A program made the translations under genes and the position numbers. The notes below the pieces were generated by a model. That model saw only the letters and a program-made list of their open reading frames with translations, was not told the origin of the DNA and ran no database searches. Shown in pieces: positions 1-6,433 of a stretch of DNA of 8,614 nucleotides (position 1 is the first letter of the stretch; each line of letters begins with the position of its first letter). This DNA is from an uncultured Eubacteriales bacterium. Its GTDB lineage: Bacteria > Bacillota > Clostridia > Monoglobales > Firm-18. The DNA lies in contig CAJLYO010000067.1 of NCBI GenBank assembly GCA_905210885.1, positions 1 through 8,614 on the forward strand, given 5' to 3'.

Positions 1-48
1 ATAATCGCTTTCGCTTCCTTTGCTTTGTAATATCATATAAAAAGGCAC

Positions 49-96
49 AAAAAAGCCGCCCGGCGATAAAGGCGTTTTGCCTCTATACCGGGCGGC
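49..96 (-). terminator. Rho-independent terminator closing the operon
   Basis: A perfect 9-bp GC-rich stem pairs GCCGCCCGG (55-63) with CCGGGCGGC (88-96). A second small stem, AGGC/GCCT (70-73 with 79-82), sits inside the loop. Read on the minus strand, the stem is followed directly by six T residues (positions 54-49), then GTGCC and a further T run, which is the classic intrinsic terminator layout. The plus strand has no T run after the stem, so it acts only on minus-strand transcription. It lies about 90 bp beyond the stop of the coiled-coil gene and marks the end of the transcription unit. Between it and that gene (97-183) I see nothing beyond a weak 4-bp hairpin. Positions 1-48 also show no gene. 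Confidence 0.9.
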
Positions 97-183
97 CTGC
101 TATGCCGTCGTTTGTCCTCATTTTAAGAGGGCGATTTTAGTCTCACAATCCTAATCACATTCACAATGGAAATTGTTATATAT

Positions 184-786
184 TTATCCTTGCTTTATTT
201 CCAAAACTTTTAAGTTATTCAGAACAACGTTGAGTTCGGATTTTTGTTTCTCAACTTCCTCACCCAAATTGTTATACGCCTTTCGCAGAACACCGCAAAC
301 CTCATCAATGTCTGAAATAAACCTCTCAATCCGTTTGCACTCAGAATGGATTTTCTCATCATTTTGTGCCTTTTTCTGCGCATATTCGTGTTCTGTACGA
401 GCTTCCAGTTCTTTTTCAAACCGCTTTGCTTCAAGCATTATGTCAGCAAGTTCGCTCTGACCTTGCGCATAATCAAATTTATCCGCTGTTGCTTCATTAA
501 GCCTTGTATTGAGATCTGATATTTTTTCTGTAAGTCCTGCAATTTCCGTCTGCATATCTTCCTTTTCTTTTGAAAGCAGGTTAATTTTTTCAAGAAGTAC
601 ATCCTGTTTATCATTTGCCGATTTTTTTTCGGATTCATAAAGTTCACATCTTTCCTTTAACCCATCGTTTTCTTCCGTAAGCTTTTGAATACGTGCTTTC
701 ATTTCGCCGTTAATTGCCTCGATATATGCGACAACACTGCTTTCGGTATAACCGAACAAACCTTTTCTCAAATTCATTTTTTCCAT
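184..786 (-). CDS. DivIVA-like coiled-coil protein, last gene of the operon
   Basis: This is a 200-residue soluble protein with no signal peptide or membrane segment. Residues 5-22 (LRKGLFGYTESSVVAYI) resemble the N-terminal DivIVA/GpsB motif, in which an F-GY segment is followed by a V-x-x-(F/Y)-(L/I) helix. That motif is the membrane-curvature or pole-targeting head of the family. Residues of about 25-100 and 110-195 are rich in E, K, Q and L and read as two long coiled-coil segments. The start is the ATG at 786, served by GGAGG at 794-798 with a 7-nt spacer. A second ATG three codons later is spaced too far from that site. The gene lies 21 bp after the flippase stop and is followed by the operon terminator, so it is probably co-transcribed with the glycan genes. 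In known family members DivIVA recruits division or wall-synthesis factors to poles and septa. A role in placing the polysaccharide export machinery is inference. It could instead be an unrelated coiled-coil protein, since the head motif is short. Confidence 0.7.
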   Translation of the reverse strand: MEKMNLRKGLFGYTESSVVAYIEAINGEMKARIQKLTEENDGLKERCELYESEKKSANDKQDVLLEKINLLSKEKEDMQTEIAGLTEKISDLNTRLNEATADKFDYAQGQSELADIMLEAKRFEKELEARTEHEYAQKKAQNDEKIHSECKRIERFISDIDEVCGVLRKAYNNLGEEVEKQKSELNVVLNNLKVLEIKQG

Positions 787-807
787 AACACAACCTCCAT
801 TATATTG

Positions 808-2325
808 TTACTGTTTTTTTATTCTTTTCATCATAGCAACAACCACTGCATAATTAACTGCAGAATTGAAAATCAAAATTGCCGCAATCACACCGGCACT
901 TATGCCGGCGGCGTAAAGACCCCACACAAACAGATTATCTGCCGAAATTGTTATTGTTTTTCCTGTCAGCCATACAAGCGCAATGCCGAATATAATGTTA
1001 AGTGCGGCATCCTTTATAAATAAAGCAAGCTTTCTGTTCAAAAGATTATGTGATAAATACCAAGCCATATAAAACGTTCTTGCCGCCATAGCAATCATCG
1101 TACCGAAAGCTACGCCGCAGATACCGAATCGTGGCAGAAGCAATAACGAAATTGCCATATTAAGAATTACCTCCATATAAGCGCCGTTTTTTGTTTGTCC
1201 GTAATGTCCCGCCGCGCTTATGATGTTGTTATAAGGGATTCTCATGCAAAAAAACCACTGTGCGGCAATCATCATATAGGCAAAGGTGGGGCGTACATAC
1301 ATTGCGTCGGTAACGCCTTTGGTATAGATACTCACAAAGGGAAGAACAAGCGCCGCCTCGGCAACGCACACAAAGGTTGCCGCCGCAGTATTTACTACTC
1401 TGTAAAATTCAAACGAGGTTTTCAGCGTATCGTTCTCACCCTTTGCAATTATATTTCCCACAGCAGCCGCTATACTGTCGGAAATCGTTGTGAAAAAGCT
1501 TTCCACGGCATAAATTATTGAATTATACACTGAATACACCGAAACCTCTTTTGTTCCGCAGGCAATCGAAATCAGCACGATATCAGTGTTCATATGAACG
1601 AAAAAAGCAATCTGATGCGCTATTCCGTCACGCTTTCGCGGAAAGGCACGCCTTTCGTCATACATTTTGCCCGTTATACTGTAATGCCGTCTAACATACA
1701 GTCTGAACACAACGGGATTCAGCAGAAATACAATCGCACTCACAGCTTTTACGGTATGGATTCCGAAGCCGAGGCGTATAGCGGCAACACATATAACCGT
1801 GTTTAAAATAAGCGTTATGCTTTGTATTCCCTGTACGATTCGGATGTTCTGGTCGGCGCGTATCAAAAGCCTGTGCGTCAGTGCGAAATAATAGGTAAAA
1901 TAGTAGCTTACTCCAAGTATAAGAGTTAACGTACTTACATACGAAAAATCATATTCCGTCCGAATAATCACCTTTGCCAAAACCGCAAGCATAAGCACAA
2001 GCCCCATGTACACATAGGACAGCTTGTTGAAAAAGCCCCTCGAATAATTAAAAATATCCGATACCGCTCTTTTATCTCCGTCGGCAAGCGGCTTGTAAAA
2101 TGCCGCCATAATAAGACCTCCGATGCCGCACTCCATAATTACAGTGTAATTCAAAAGTTGGCTTACCGACTGCAATATTCCGTTTACATCAGAGCCGAAG
2201 GAAATGAGTATATATCTCGGAAGTATTAAAGAACATACCGCTGCGGTAATCTGATATATAACGGATGCGGCTATATTCGCCGCAGTCTGACGGACAATAC
2301 TTTTGTTACGATTTTTTGCGTTCAC
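808..2325 (-). CDS. Wzx-type polysaccharide flippase (MOP superfamily)
   Basis: This 505-residue, strongly hydrophobic protein has about 12-14 predicted membrane helices. The first follows a short basic N-terminus (residues of about 14-40), and the last ends just before the basic tail KRIKKQ. Residues 36-82 (PRYI, then FGSDVNGILQSVSQ, then ECGIGG, then AAFYKPLADGD) match the conserved first-helices region of Firmicutes polysaccharide-biosynthesis flippases. Charged loops separate the helices, for example residues 211-235. Known family members move undecaprenyl-linked oligosaccharide repeat units across the cytoplasmic membrane. The start is a GTG at 2325, with AAAGGA 8 nt upstream. It overlaps the end of the upstream GT2 gene by 20 bp, so translation is probably coupled. 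The length is normal for the family. The specific glycan carried cannot be read from the sequence. Confidence 0.92.
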   Translation of the reverse strand: MNAKNRNKSIVRQTAANIAASVIYQITAAVCSLILPRYILISFGSDVNGILQSVSQLLNYTVIMECGIGGLIMAAFYKPLADGDKRAVSDIFNYSRGFFNKLSYVYMGLVLMLAVLAKVIIRTEYDFSYVSTLTLILGVSYYFTYYFALTHRLLIRADQNIRIVQGIQSITLILNTVICVAAIRLGFGIHTVKAVSAIVFLLNPVVFRLYVRRHYSITGKMYDERRAFPRKRDGIAHQIAFFVHMNTDIVLISIACGTKEVSVYSVYNSIIYAVESFFTTISDSIAAAVGNIIAKGENDTLKTSFEFYRVVNTAAATFVCVAEAALVLPFVSIYTKGVTDAMYVRPTFAYMMIAAQWFFCMRIPYNNIISAAGHYGQTKNGAYMEVILNMAISLLLLPRFGICGVAFGTMIAMAARTFYMAWYLSHNLLNRKLALFIKDAALNIIFGIALVWLTGKTITISADNLFVWGLYAAGISAGVIAAILIFNSAVNYAVVVAMMKRIKKQ

Positions 2326-3367
2326 CGTGCTTTTCCTTTAGCAACAAGATTTTTTCCTTCAGAAAGAACATCAGAAACAGCAAATATAAATGCCCGTTTT
2401 CTGCAAGCCGCAGCTTAGCCTTCAATTTCTTGTCGATATTCTCCTGTTTTGCCGTATCGAATACTTCCTTAAATTTCGGATACGACAGATACTCTTTCAT
2501 TTTCTTAACTCGTTCATGAAGCGGTATTTCGTTGTTGTTCAAAAGCTCGCCTCTCAGGCAATGAACGAGTTGCAGTGATATATAGCAGTTCAGCTGTGTT
2601 TCTGCCTCAAAGCTTCGCTTTTTAAATTCCGCTTCGAGTATGCTTATTAAAAGCTTTAGTTTATTGCAAAACCGACTGTCATATTTTTTTGTAATGGAAT
2701 ATGCAGTCTGCCTGTATATATAGAAAAATTTATCCTTTGCAATATATGCGCTGTTTGCATCAAGCAAGCATGGATATGAGCATATAGCATCTTCGCCATA
2801 ATAAATGCTTTCATTGGCATTTAAAATTACCTTTTCAAGTACGTTTCTTCTGATAATTTTGGTACAAAGGCTCGGTATGACTGACGGCTCATTCAGTCTT
2901 GACGAATAGAGCATATAAGGATAAACTTCTTTTTCCAATTTTTCTTTATCATAAAAGCCTTCCGGTATATCTTTATATAACGGAATTCTTGAATTTTCGG
3001 TTTCAATTACAATATCGCTGATACCTATATCAGCGTCATGTTCCAATATCTTTTTCATCATATATTCATACATTCCCGGTTCTATGTAATCGTCACTGTC
3101 GATATATGACACATATTTTCCGCAGGAATTTAAAAATCCGGCCTTTCTCGTATGTATCGGACCTCCGTGTTCCTTGTGAATTACTTTTATAAAATCATAA
3201 TTTTCAGCATAGCCATCGCATATTGCGGCGCTTGCATCCGTCGACGAATCATCAACCAACACGATTTCCAAATCCTTATATGGCTGATTTAAAATACTGT
3301 TTATACACTTATCTAAAAATTTTTCCGCATTATACACCGGAATAATCACACTCAGTTTCGGATTCAT
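2306..3367 (-). CDS. Family 2 glycosyltransferase
   Basis: This 353-residue protein has a GT-A fold. SVIIPVYN (residues 6-13) opens the nucleotide-binding half, and LVDDSSTD (37-44) is the usual second motif with S replacing the common G. HGGPIHTRKAGF (67-78) corresponds to the family's G-x-x-x-A-R-N region. DSDD (90-93) is the metal-binding DXD motif, and GED (191-193) probably supplies the catalytic acidic residue. A hydrophobic, basic stretch at about 327-350 may hold the enzyme at the membrane. Known relatives add one sugar from a nucleotide donor to a lipid-linked acceptor on the cytoplasmic face. The donor and linkage here are unknown. The start is ATG at 3367 with AAGGA 10 nt upstream. 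The gene's 5' end overlaps the acetyltransferase by 38 bp and its 3' end overlaps the flippase by 20 bp. Confidence 0.93.
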   Translation of the reverse strand: MNPKLSVIIPVYNAEKFLDKCINSILNQPYKDLEIVLVDDSSTDASAAICDGYAENYDFIKVIHKEHGGPIHTRKAGFLNSCGKYVSYIDSDDYIEPGMYEYMMKKILEHDADIGISDIVIETENSRIPLYKDIPEGFYDKEKLEKEVYPYMLYSSRLNEPSVIPSLCTKIIRRNVLEKVILNANESIYYGEDAICSYPCLLDANSAYIAKDKFFYIYRQTAYSITKKYDSRFCNKLKLLISILEAEFKKRSFEAETQLNCYISLQLVHCLRGELLNNNEIPLHERVKKMKEYLSYPKFKEVFDTAKQENIDKKLKAKLRLAENGHLYLLFLMFFLKEKILLLKEKHGERKKS

Positions 3368-3914
3368 CGCCGCACCGTCCTTTCTCTTGATTTCTGTATT
3401 TTATTATCCTTGCCGGAACACCTCCGACTACTGCATAGTCCGGTATTTCTCCCGTTACAACCGCACCTGCTCCGATAATAACGCCTTTTCCTATTTTTGC
3501 CCCCGGAAGTATGGTAACTCTCGCTCCGATCCACACATCGTCGGATATGACAACGGGTCTATATTCCTCAAAGCCCTGAATGCACATGGGAACATCTAAA
3601 CGGTCTGTTCTATGGTTTCGGGCATATATAAAGCACGCTTCTCCCATCATAACATTATCGCCGATTTGCGTATATGCGCCAACGATTGAGTTTTTTCCGA
3701 TACCGGAATTGTTTCCGATTTTTATGTTAAGTGCAAAATCCGCACCTTTTTCAATATTTACGTTACTGCCGCACTCATCAAGGATAAGTCTTGTACAGAA
3801 TGCGCGGAATCGTTTTGAAAAACCGCCCGTAAGCTTTTCATATGATGCCGGAAGATACCGGGCAACCGTCCTGTATAGAACAATACCTGCAAATTTTTTA
3901 AAATTCTTTACCAC
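3330..3914 (-). CDS. Hexapeptide-repeat O-acetyltransferase, probably glycan-modifying
   Basis: This 194-residue protein belongs to the left-handed beta-helix acyltransferases. Residues 50-97 hold the first hexapeptide coils (for example IKIGNNSGIGKNSIVGAYTQIG). H101 in ARNHRTD is the likely catalytic histidine, followed by the usual extended loop (102-118). The second set of coils, including VWIGARVTILPGAKIGKGVIIGAG, covers about 120-155, and VVGGVPARIIKYR (162-174) is the standard end of the fold. Relatives use acetyl-CoA to acetylate sugars in colanic acid, capsule or wall polymers. The start is a GTG at 3914, the first possible start after an in-frame stop, with GGAAGGAG about 12 nt upstream, which is a rather long spacer. 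The last 12 or so residues are read from the out-of-frame 5' end of the next gene and do not look like family sequence. It follows the probable internal terminator at 3946-3981 with no clear promoter between, so expression may depend on read-through. Confidence 0.9.
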   Translation of the reverse strand: MVKNFKKFAGIVLYRTVARYLPASYEKLTGGFSKRFRAFCTRLILDECGSNVNIEKGADFALNIKIGNNSGIGKNSIVGAYTQIGDNVMMGEACFIYARNHRTDRLDVPMCIQGFEEYRPVVISDDVWIGARVTILPGAKIGKGVIIGAGAVVTGEIPDYAVVGGVPARIIKYRNQEKGRCGDESETECDYSGV

Positions 3915-3945
3915 GCCAACCGGAATCTCCTTCCTTCATTCGATT

Positions 3946-3981
3946 AAAAACACAAGGCGACAGCGGTAAGGCGCCGCCGCC
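3946..3981 (-). terminator. Probable internal terminator after the SLH gene
   Basis: On the minus strand GGCGGCGGC (3981-3973) pairs with GCTGTCGCC (3964-3956) across an 8-base loop. This makes a 9-bp stem with two G-U wobbles, and it is followed by TTGTGTTTTT (3955-3946). In plus-strand RNA the two wobbles would be A-C mismatches, so the structure is built for minus-strand RNA. It starts 53 nt after the SLH stop and lies about 30 nt before the acetyltransferase start. The interrupted T tract suggests partial termination, which would lower expression of the three biosynthetic genes and the coiled-coil gene relative to the SLH gene. Confidence 0.6.
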
Positions 3982-4009
3982 ATGTTTCAAATTACCAGAT
4001 TACTTTTGC

Positions 4010-4035
4010 ATCATACTTATGCGCATAAATATGAT
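4010..4035. repeat. 26-bp near-perfect palindrome at the end of the SLH gene
   Basis: ATCATA-C-TTATGCGCATAA-A-TATGAT is symmetric about 4022/4023, with a single mismatched pair (4016 and 4029). The central 12 bases are perfectly palindromic. In minus-strand RNA the one mismatch becomes a U-G wobble, so the transcript could form a hairpin just after the SLH stop codon, whose final base is position 4035. There is no T run beside it on either strand, so it is not a terminator by itself. It could be an mRNA-stabilising hairpin or a binding site for a dimeric protein. Confidence 0.6.
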
Positions 4036-5270
4036 TACTGATAGTCGTCGAGCACATTCCGCTGATTTCGGAGTTCTATATCGACATATCCGTCATCATC
4101 ATATGCGCTTGTTGCCCTCAGCATGGTTTCATAATACCATTTGCTCTCTTTCAGGTCGTTAAACCCATAGGTTTCGGCGGTGATTTCCACACCGTCCGCC
4201 GTTACGAGTTTTGCTTTGTCTCTGCCAATAATACGGTTGTAAATCGTGCAGAACTCAGCTCTTGTAATCAGCTTCCAGATATTCAAATCGCCATTTTCAT
4301 CACCTTGAATATATCCCGCTTTCTGTAAGATTGCGGCATAGTCCTCATATGAAAGACCGGTATTTTCGCTGAAGCCAAGACCCAAGCATATGATTTTGAA
4401 GGTTTCGCCGCGTGTCACATCAACGTACGGATATATACTACCGCCGCCTGCAAAAGCGCCTTTGTAGTTTATGAACTCGATACCGCTTCTGAACCACTCG
4501 CCCTCGATATCATCGAAAGCCGGAGGATTTGATGCGCTGTACATAAAGCCGCCAAGCTTATTGTTCTGCTTCACAAGGCGGTGTACCATTGCCGATACCT
4601 CACTGCGGCGCAGATTGTTATCCGCTGCCATAGTGTTGTCGCTGTATCCGTAGATATAAGCAAAGTTGCTTGTGTACTCGAAAGCCTCGCCGTGGTTATC
4701 GTCCTCATCCTCGTAAATGGGCGGTTTATAGCCCGGATCACTCGGATCTACAATCTCAATCGGCTTCTGAGTATCCTTTTCCACAACAACACCGTCTACG
4801 TGCCACACATCATCAACCATATACATCCCTTCTTCGCACTTTAATACATACCAGCGCATTTCATAGTTATCGGTTGTGAACTTGTCCCATTTTACGGCTT
4901 TTCCGTTGCTTGCAAGAATGTAACCGCCGTTATATGAGTCCTTGATTTTCGCAAGAATTTCCGCATCGTCAGGCTTGGTTTCCACCTCACTGATGACATC
5001 ATCAGAAGAAACAACTCCTTCTTTGTACACGACATGATAATCTGATGAACGTGGTCCTTCCGTCAAATTCGAATCGAACACGGAAGCGGTAAAGTACGAA
5101 GTGCTTTGAGAGGTTACATTCCCTTCTTCATCCATATGAACACCGTAACGCTGAACAAAGAATTGGGTTGCGGTCGCAATGGTACTGTGTGCGGCAAAAG
5201 CCGGCATATTCATCCCCAAAATCATCGCAATACCTAAAAGCATTGCAAAAAATTTCCTCGTTTTTCTCAT
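4035..5270 (-). CDS. Secreted protein with three S-layer homology domains
   Basis: This 411-residue protein has a clear signal peptide. Residues 1-6 are basic, 7-22 are hydrophobic, and cleavage is likely after AFA (24-26). Residues 28-165 form an unassigned domain ending in a WYVLK...WHVDGVV segment (140-162), of a kind I associate with clostridial surface proteins. An acidic, proline-rich linker follows (170-195). SLH repeats lie at about 197-235 (key LRRSE), 250-300 (FDDIEGEWF, then VTRGE) and 305-350 (ITRAE). A partial fourth start (FNDLKESKWYYETMLRAT, 370-387) comes last. The first repeat lacks the usual leading FxD/W segment. Known SLH domains bind secondary cell-wall polysaccharide, in well-studied cases pyruvylated, from outside the membrane. 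The start is ATG at 5270 with a near-ideal AAGGAGGTGA at 5277-5286, the strongest ribosome binding site here, which suggests high translation. It stands apart from its neighbours by 77 and 120 bp. A role in anchoring to, or organising, the glycan made by this operon is inference. Confidence 0.92.
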   Translation of the reverse strand: MRKTRKFFAMLLGIAMILGMNMPAFAAHSTIATATQFFVQRYGVHMDEEGNVTSQSTSYFTASVFDSNLTEGPRSSDYHVVYKEGVVSSDDVISEVETKPDDAEILAKIKDSYNGGYILASNGKAVKWDKFTTDNYEMRWYVLKCEEGMYMVDDVWHVDGVVVEKDTQKPIEIVDPSDPGYKPPIYEDEDDNHGEAFEYTSNFAYIYGYSDNTMAADNNLRRSEVSAMVHRLVKQNNKLGGFMYSASNPPAFDDIEGEWFRSGIEFINYKGAFAGGGSIYPYVDVTRGETFKIICLGLGFSENTGLSYEDYAAILQKAGYIQGDENGDLNIWKLITRAEFCTIYNRIIGRDKAKLVTADGVEITAETYGFNDLKESKWYYETMLRATSAYDDDGYVDIELRNQRNVLDDYQ

Positions 5271-5276
5271 CTCTTT

Positions 5277-5286
5277 TCACCTCCTT
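5277..5286 (-). promoter_or_regulatory. Near-consensus ribosome binding site of the SLH gene
   Basis: AAGGAGGTGA on the minus strand is almost fully complementary to the 3' end of 16S rRNA. It lies 6 nt before the ATG at 5270. It is much stronger than the sites of the glycosyltransferase genes around it, which fits the high demand expected for an abundant surface protein. Confidence 0.85.
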
Positions 5287-5311
5287 CCTCTGTGTGATTT
5301 GAAGTAAATAT

Positions 5312-5341
5312 ATATACAAGTCGCCTTACCGGCTCGTATAT
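5312..5341 (-). promoter_or_regulatory. Hairpin and AT-rich leader upstream of the SLH gene
   Basis: The 77-bp gap between the second GT4 gene and the SLH gene contains ATATAC (5341-5336) paired with GTATAT (5317-5312) on the minus strand, with an inner GCC/GGC stem. A TATATATATT run follows it. This could be a leader hairpin or part of a promoter. A TTGATA lies upstream, but its distance to the nearest TATATA is about 22 bp, too long for a standard sigma-A promoter, so I do not call one. Confidence 0.3.
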
Positions 5342-5347
5342 CAAGTA

Positions 5348-6433
5348 TCAATGTCCTCTGATAAGAGCAGCCAACAATTTTAAAAACTCCCCGTCAGATT
5401 CAGCTATGATTCCTCTATCCTTTGGAATCTGCTCCTTTGCCGCCGCATAGTTTGTTGTCAGTACCGGCGTTTTCAGTATCAGCGCCTCACCGATTACAAG
5501 AGGATAACCCTCATATGCCGAGAAAAGCGCAAACAAATCAGAATTATATATATAAGGGTATGGATTTGTTTTCTCGCCCTCAAAAATGACAATGTCCTCC
5601 ACACCCATTTTTTTTGCAAGTTCAATATTTCTTTTCATATCGGGACCGTCCCCGACAATTCTCCACTTAAAGTTTGTAATCCCTAAACGTTTAACCTGAT
5701 AACAGATATTTATGATTCCGTCAATTCTTTTTGATGCGTTATCTATTCTTGCAACGGTAACAATATCAAATTTTGATTTTTCAAACGGCTCATACACTTG
5801 TGCAAGCTCTTTAATTTCTTTTTCGTCAAACACATTATGCTGCGTTTTCGTCTTATCGGCATATTCCGGAAGAAATGCATTGAATTTTTCCCGCACTGCG
5901 TCCGACACGCATATAATTTTATCAAACGGCTCATAGATTCTTCTGCAGTATTCTTTGTCAAAACCGCCGAAAACAGGGTCTGTATGGATAAAAGCATACT
6001 TTTCGCCGGCATTTACGAAATCGGATATGTATAAATTCGTTCCCTTATTAAATACGCCTGCCGGTATGTCTGTAAAATAAGAAACGGCAATGTCATATTT
6101 TTTATTTCTCTTTTTAAAGCACAGCCGGTAAAACCGCTTTGTTCCGATAGTTTTCGCAAATACGGTTATCAACATTCTAAGAAAAATATCAAACACACTG
6201 CCGTTTTTTCTTATATCGCCAAAGGACTGTGCCGACAGCCCCAAAAGCCTTCCGCCATATTCTGTTTTGATATTCTTCGGCAGTTTTTCCGAAAGCATAC
6301 CGCCGGTGAAAGCAAAGACGCTTATTTCGTATTCACCGCTTTCGGAAAGCTTTTTTAAATAGTTTACAAAAGCTTTCTGCACGCCGCCGATATTCAGATT
6401 CTGTGCCGCAAATAAAATTTCTTTTTTACTCAT
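5348..6433 (-). CDS. Family 4 glycosyltransferase with a short C-terminus
   Basis: This is a 361-residue GT-B enzyme from the chosen start. NIGGVQKAFVNYL (14-26) is the N-terminal glycine loop, TVARID...KRIDG (226-239) opens the donor-binding domain, and VGDGP (260-264) follows. E308 and E316 in SAYEGYPLVIGEAL form the retaining E-x7-E motif. Members transfer a sugar from a nucleotide donor with retention of configuration, here probably onto a lipid-linked repeat unit. I place the start at the ATG at 6433 rather than one 16 codons upstream. It has GGAGA about 10 nt before it, overlaps the previous gene by 8 bp (ATGAGTAA), and gives a protein that begins where the family normally does. The protein stops soon after GIIAESDGEFLKLLAALIRGH, whereas relatives usually continue for about 30-40 residues with closing helices. 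It may be slightly truncated, or active with a shortened tail. Confidence 0.88.
   Translation of the reverse strand: MSKKEILFAAQNLNIGGVQKAFVNYLKKLSESGEYEISVFAFTGGMLSEKLPKNIKTEYGGRLLGLSAQSFGDIRKNGSVFDIFLRMLITVFAKTIGTKRFYRLCFKKRNKKYDIAVSYFTDIPAGVFNKGTNLYISDFVNAGEKYAFIHTDPVFGGFDKEYCRRIYEPFDKIICVSDAVREKFNAFLPEYADKTKTQHNVFDEKEIKELAQVYEPFEKSKFDIVTVARIDNASKRIDGIINICYQVKRLGITNFKWRIVGDGPDMKRNIELAKKMGVEDIVIFEGEKTNPYPYIYNSDLFALFSAYEGYPLVIGEALILKTPVLTTNYAAAKEQIPKDRGIIAESDGEFLKLLAALIRGH

Noticed and set aside
115..131. CCTC/GAGG hairpin between the coiled-coil gene and the operon terminator
   Set aside because: It has only a 4-bp stem with no T run on the minus strand. It is probably chance.
3898..3939. 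13-residue frame (MKEGDSGWRGKEF) just before the acetyltransferase, as a possible leader peptide
   Set aside because: No ribosome binding site precedes its ATG, the acetyltransferase ribosome binding site lies inside it, and the peptide has no attenuator-like codon run.
5128..5319. Minus-strand open frame of 63 codons across the SLH gene start
   Set aside because: It lies out of frame over the SLH signal peptide, which has an ideal ribosome binding site. The frame has no family signature of its own.
5271..5347. Sigma-A promoter for the SLH gene (TTGATA and TATATA)
   Set aside because: The spacing is about 22 bp, far from the usual 17. An AT-rich run alone is not enough to call a promoter.
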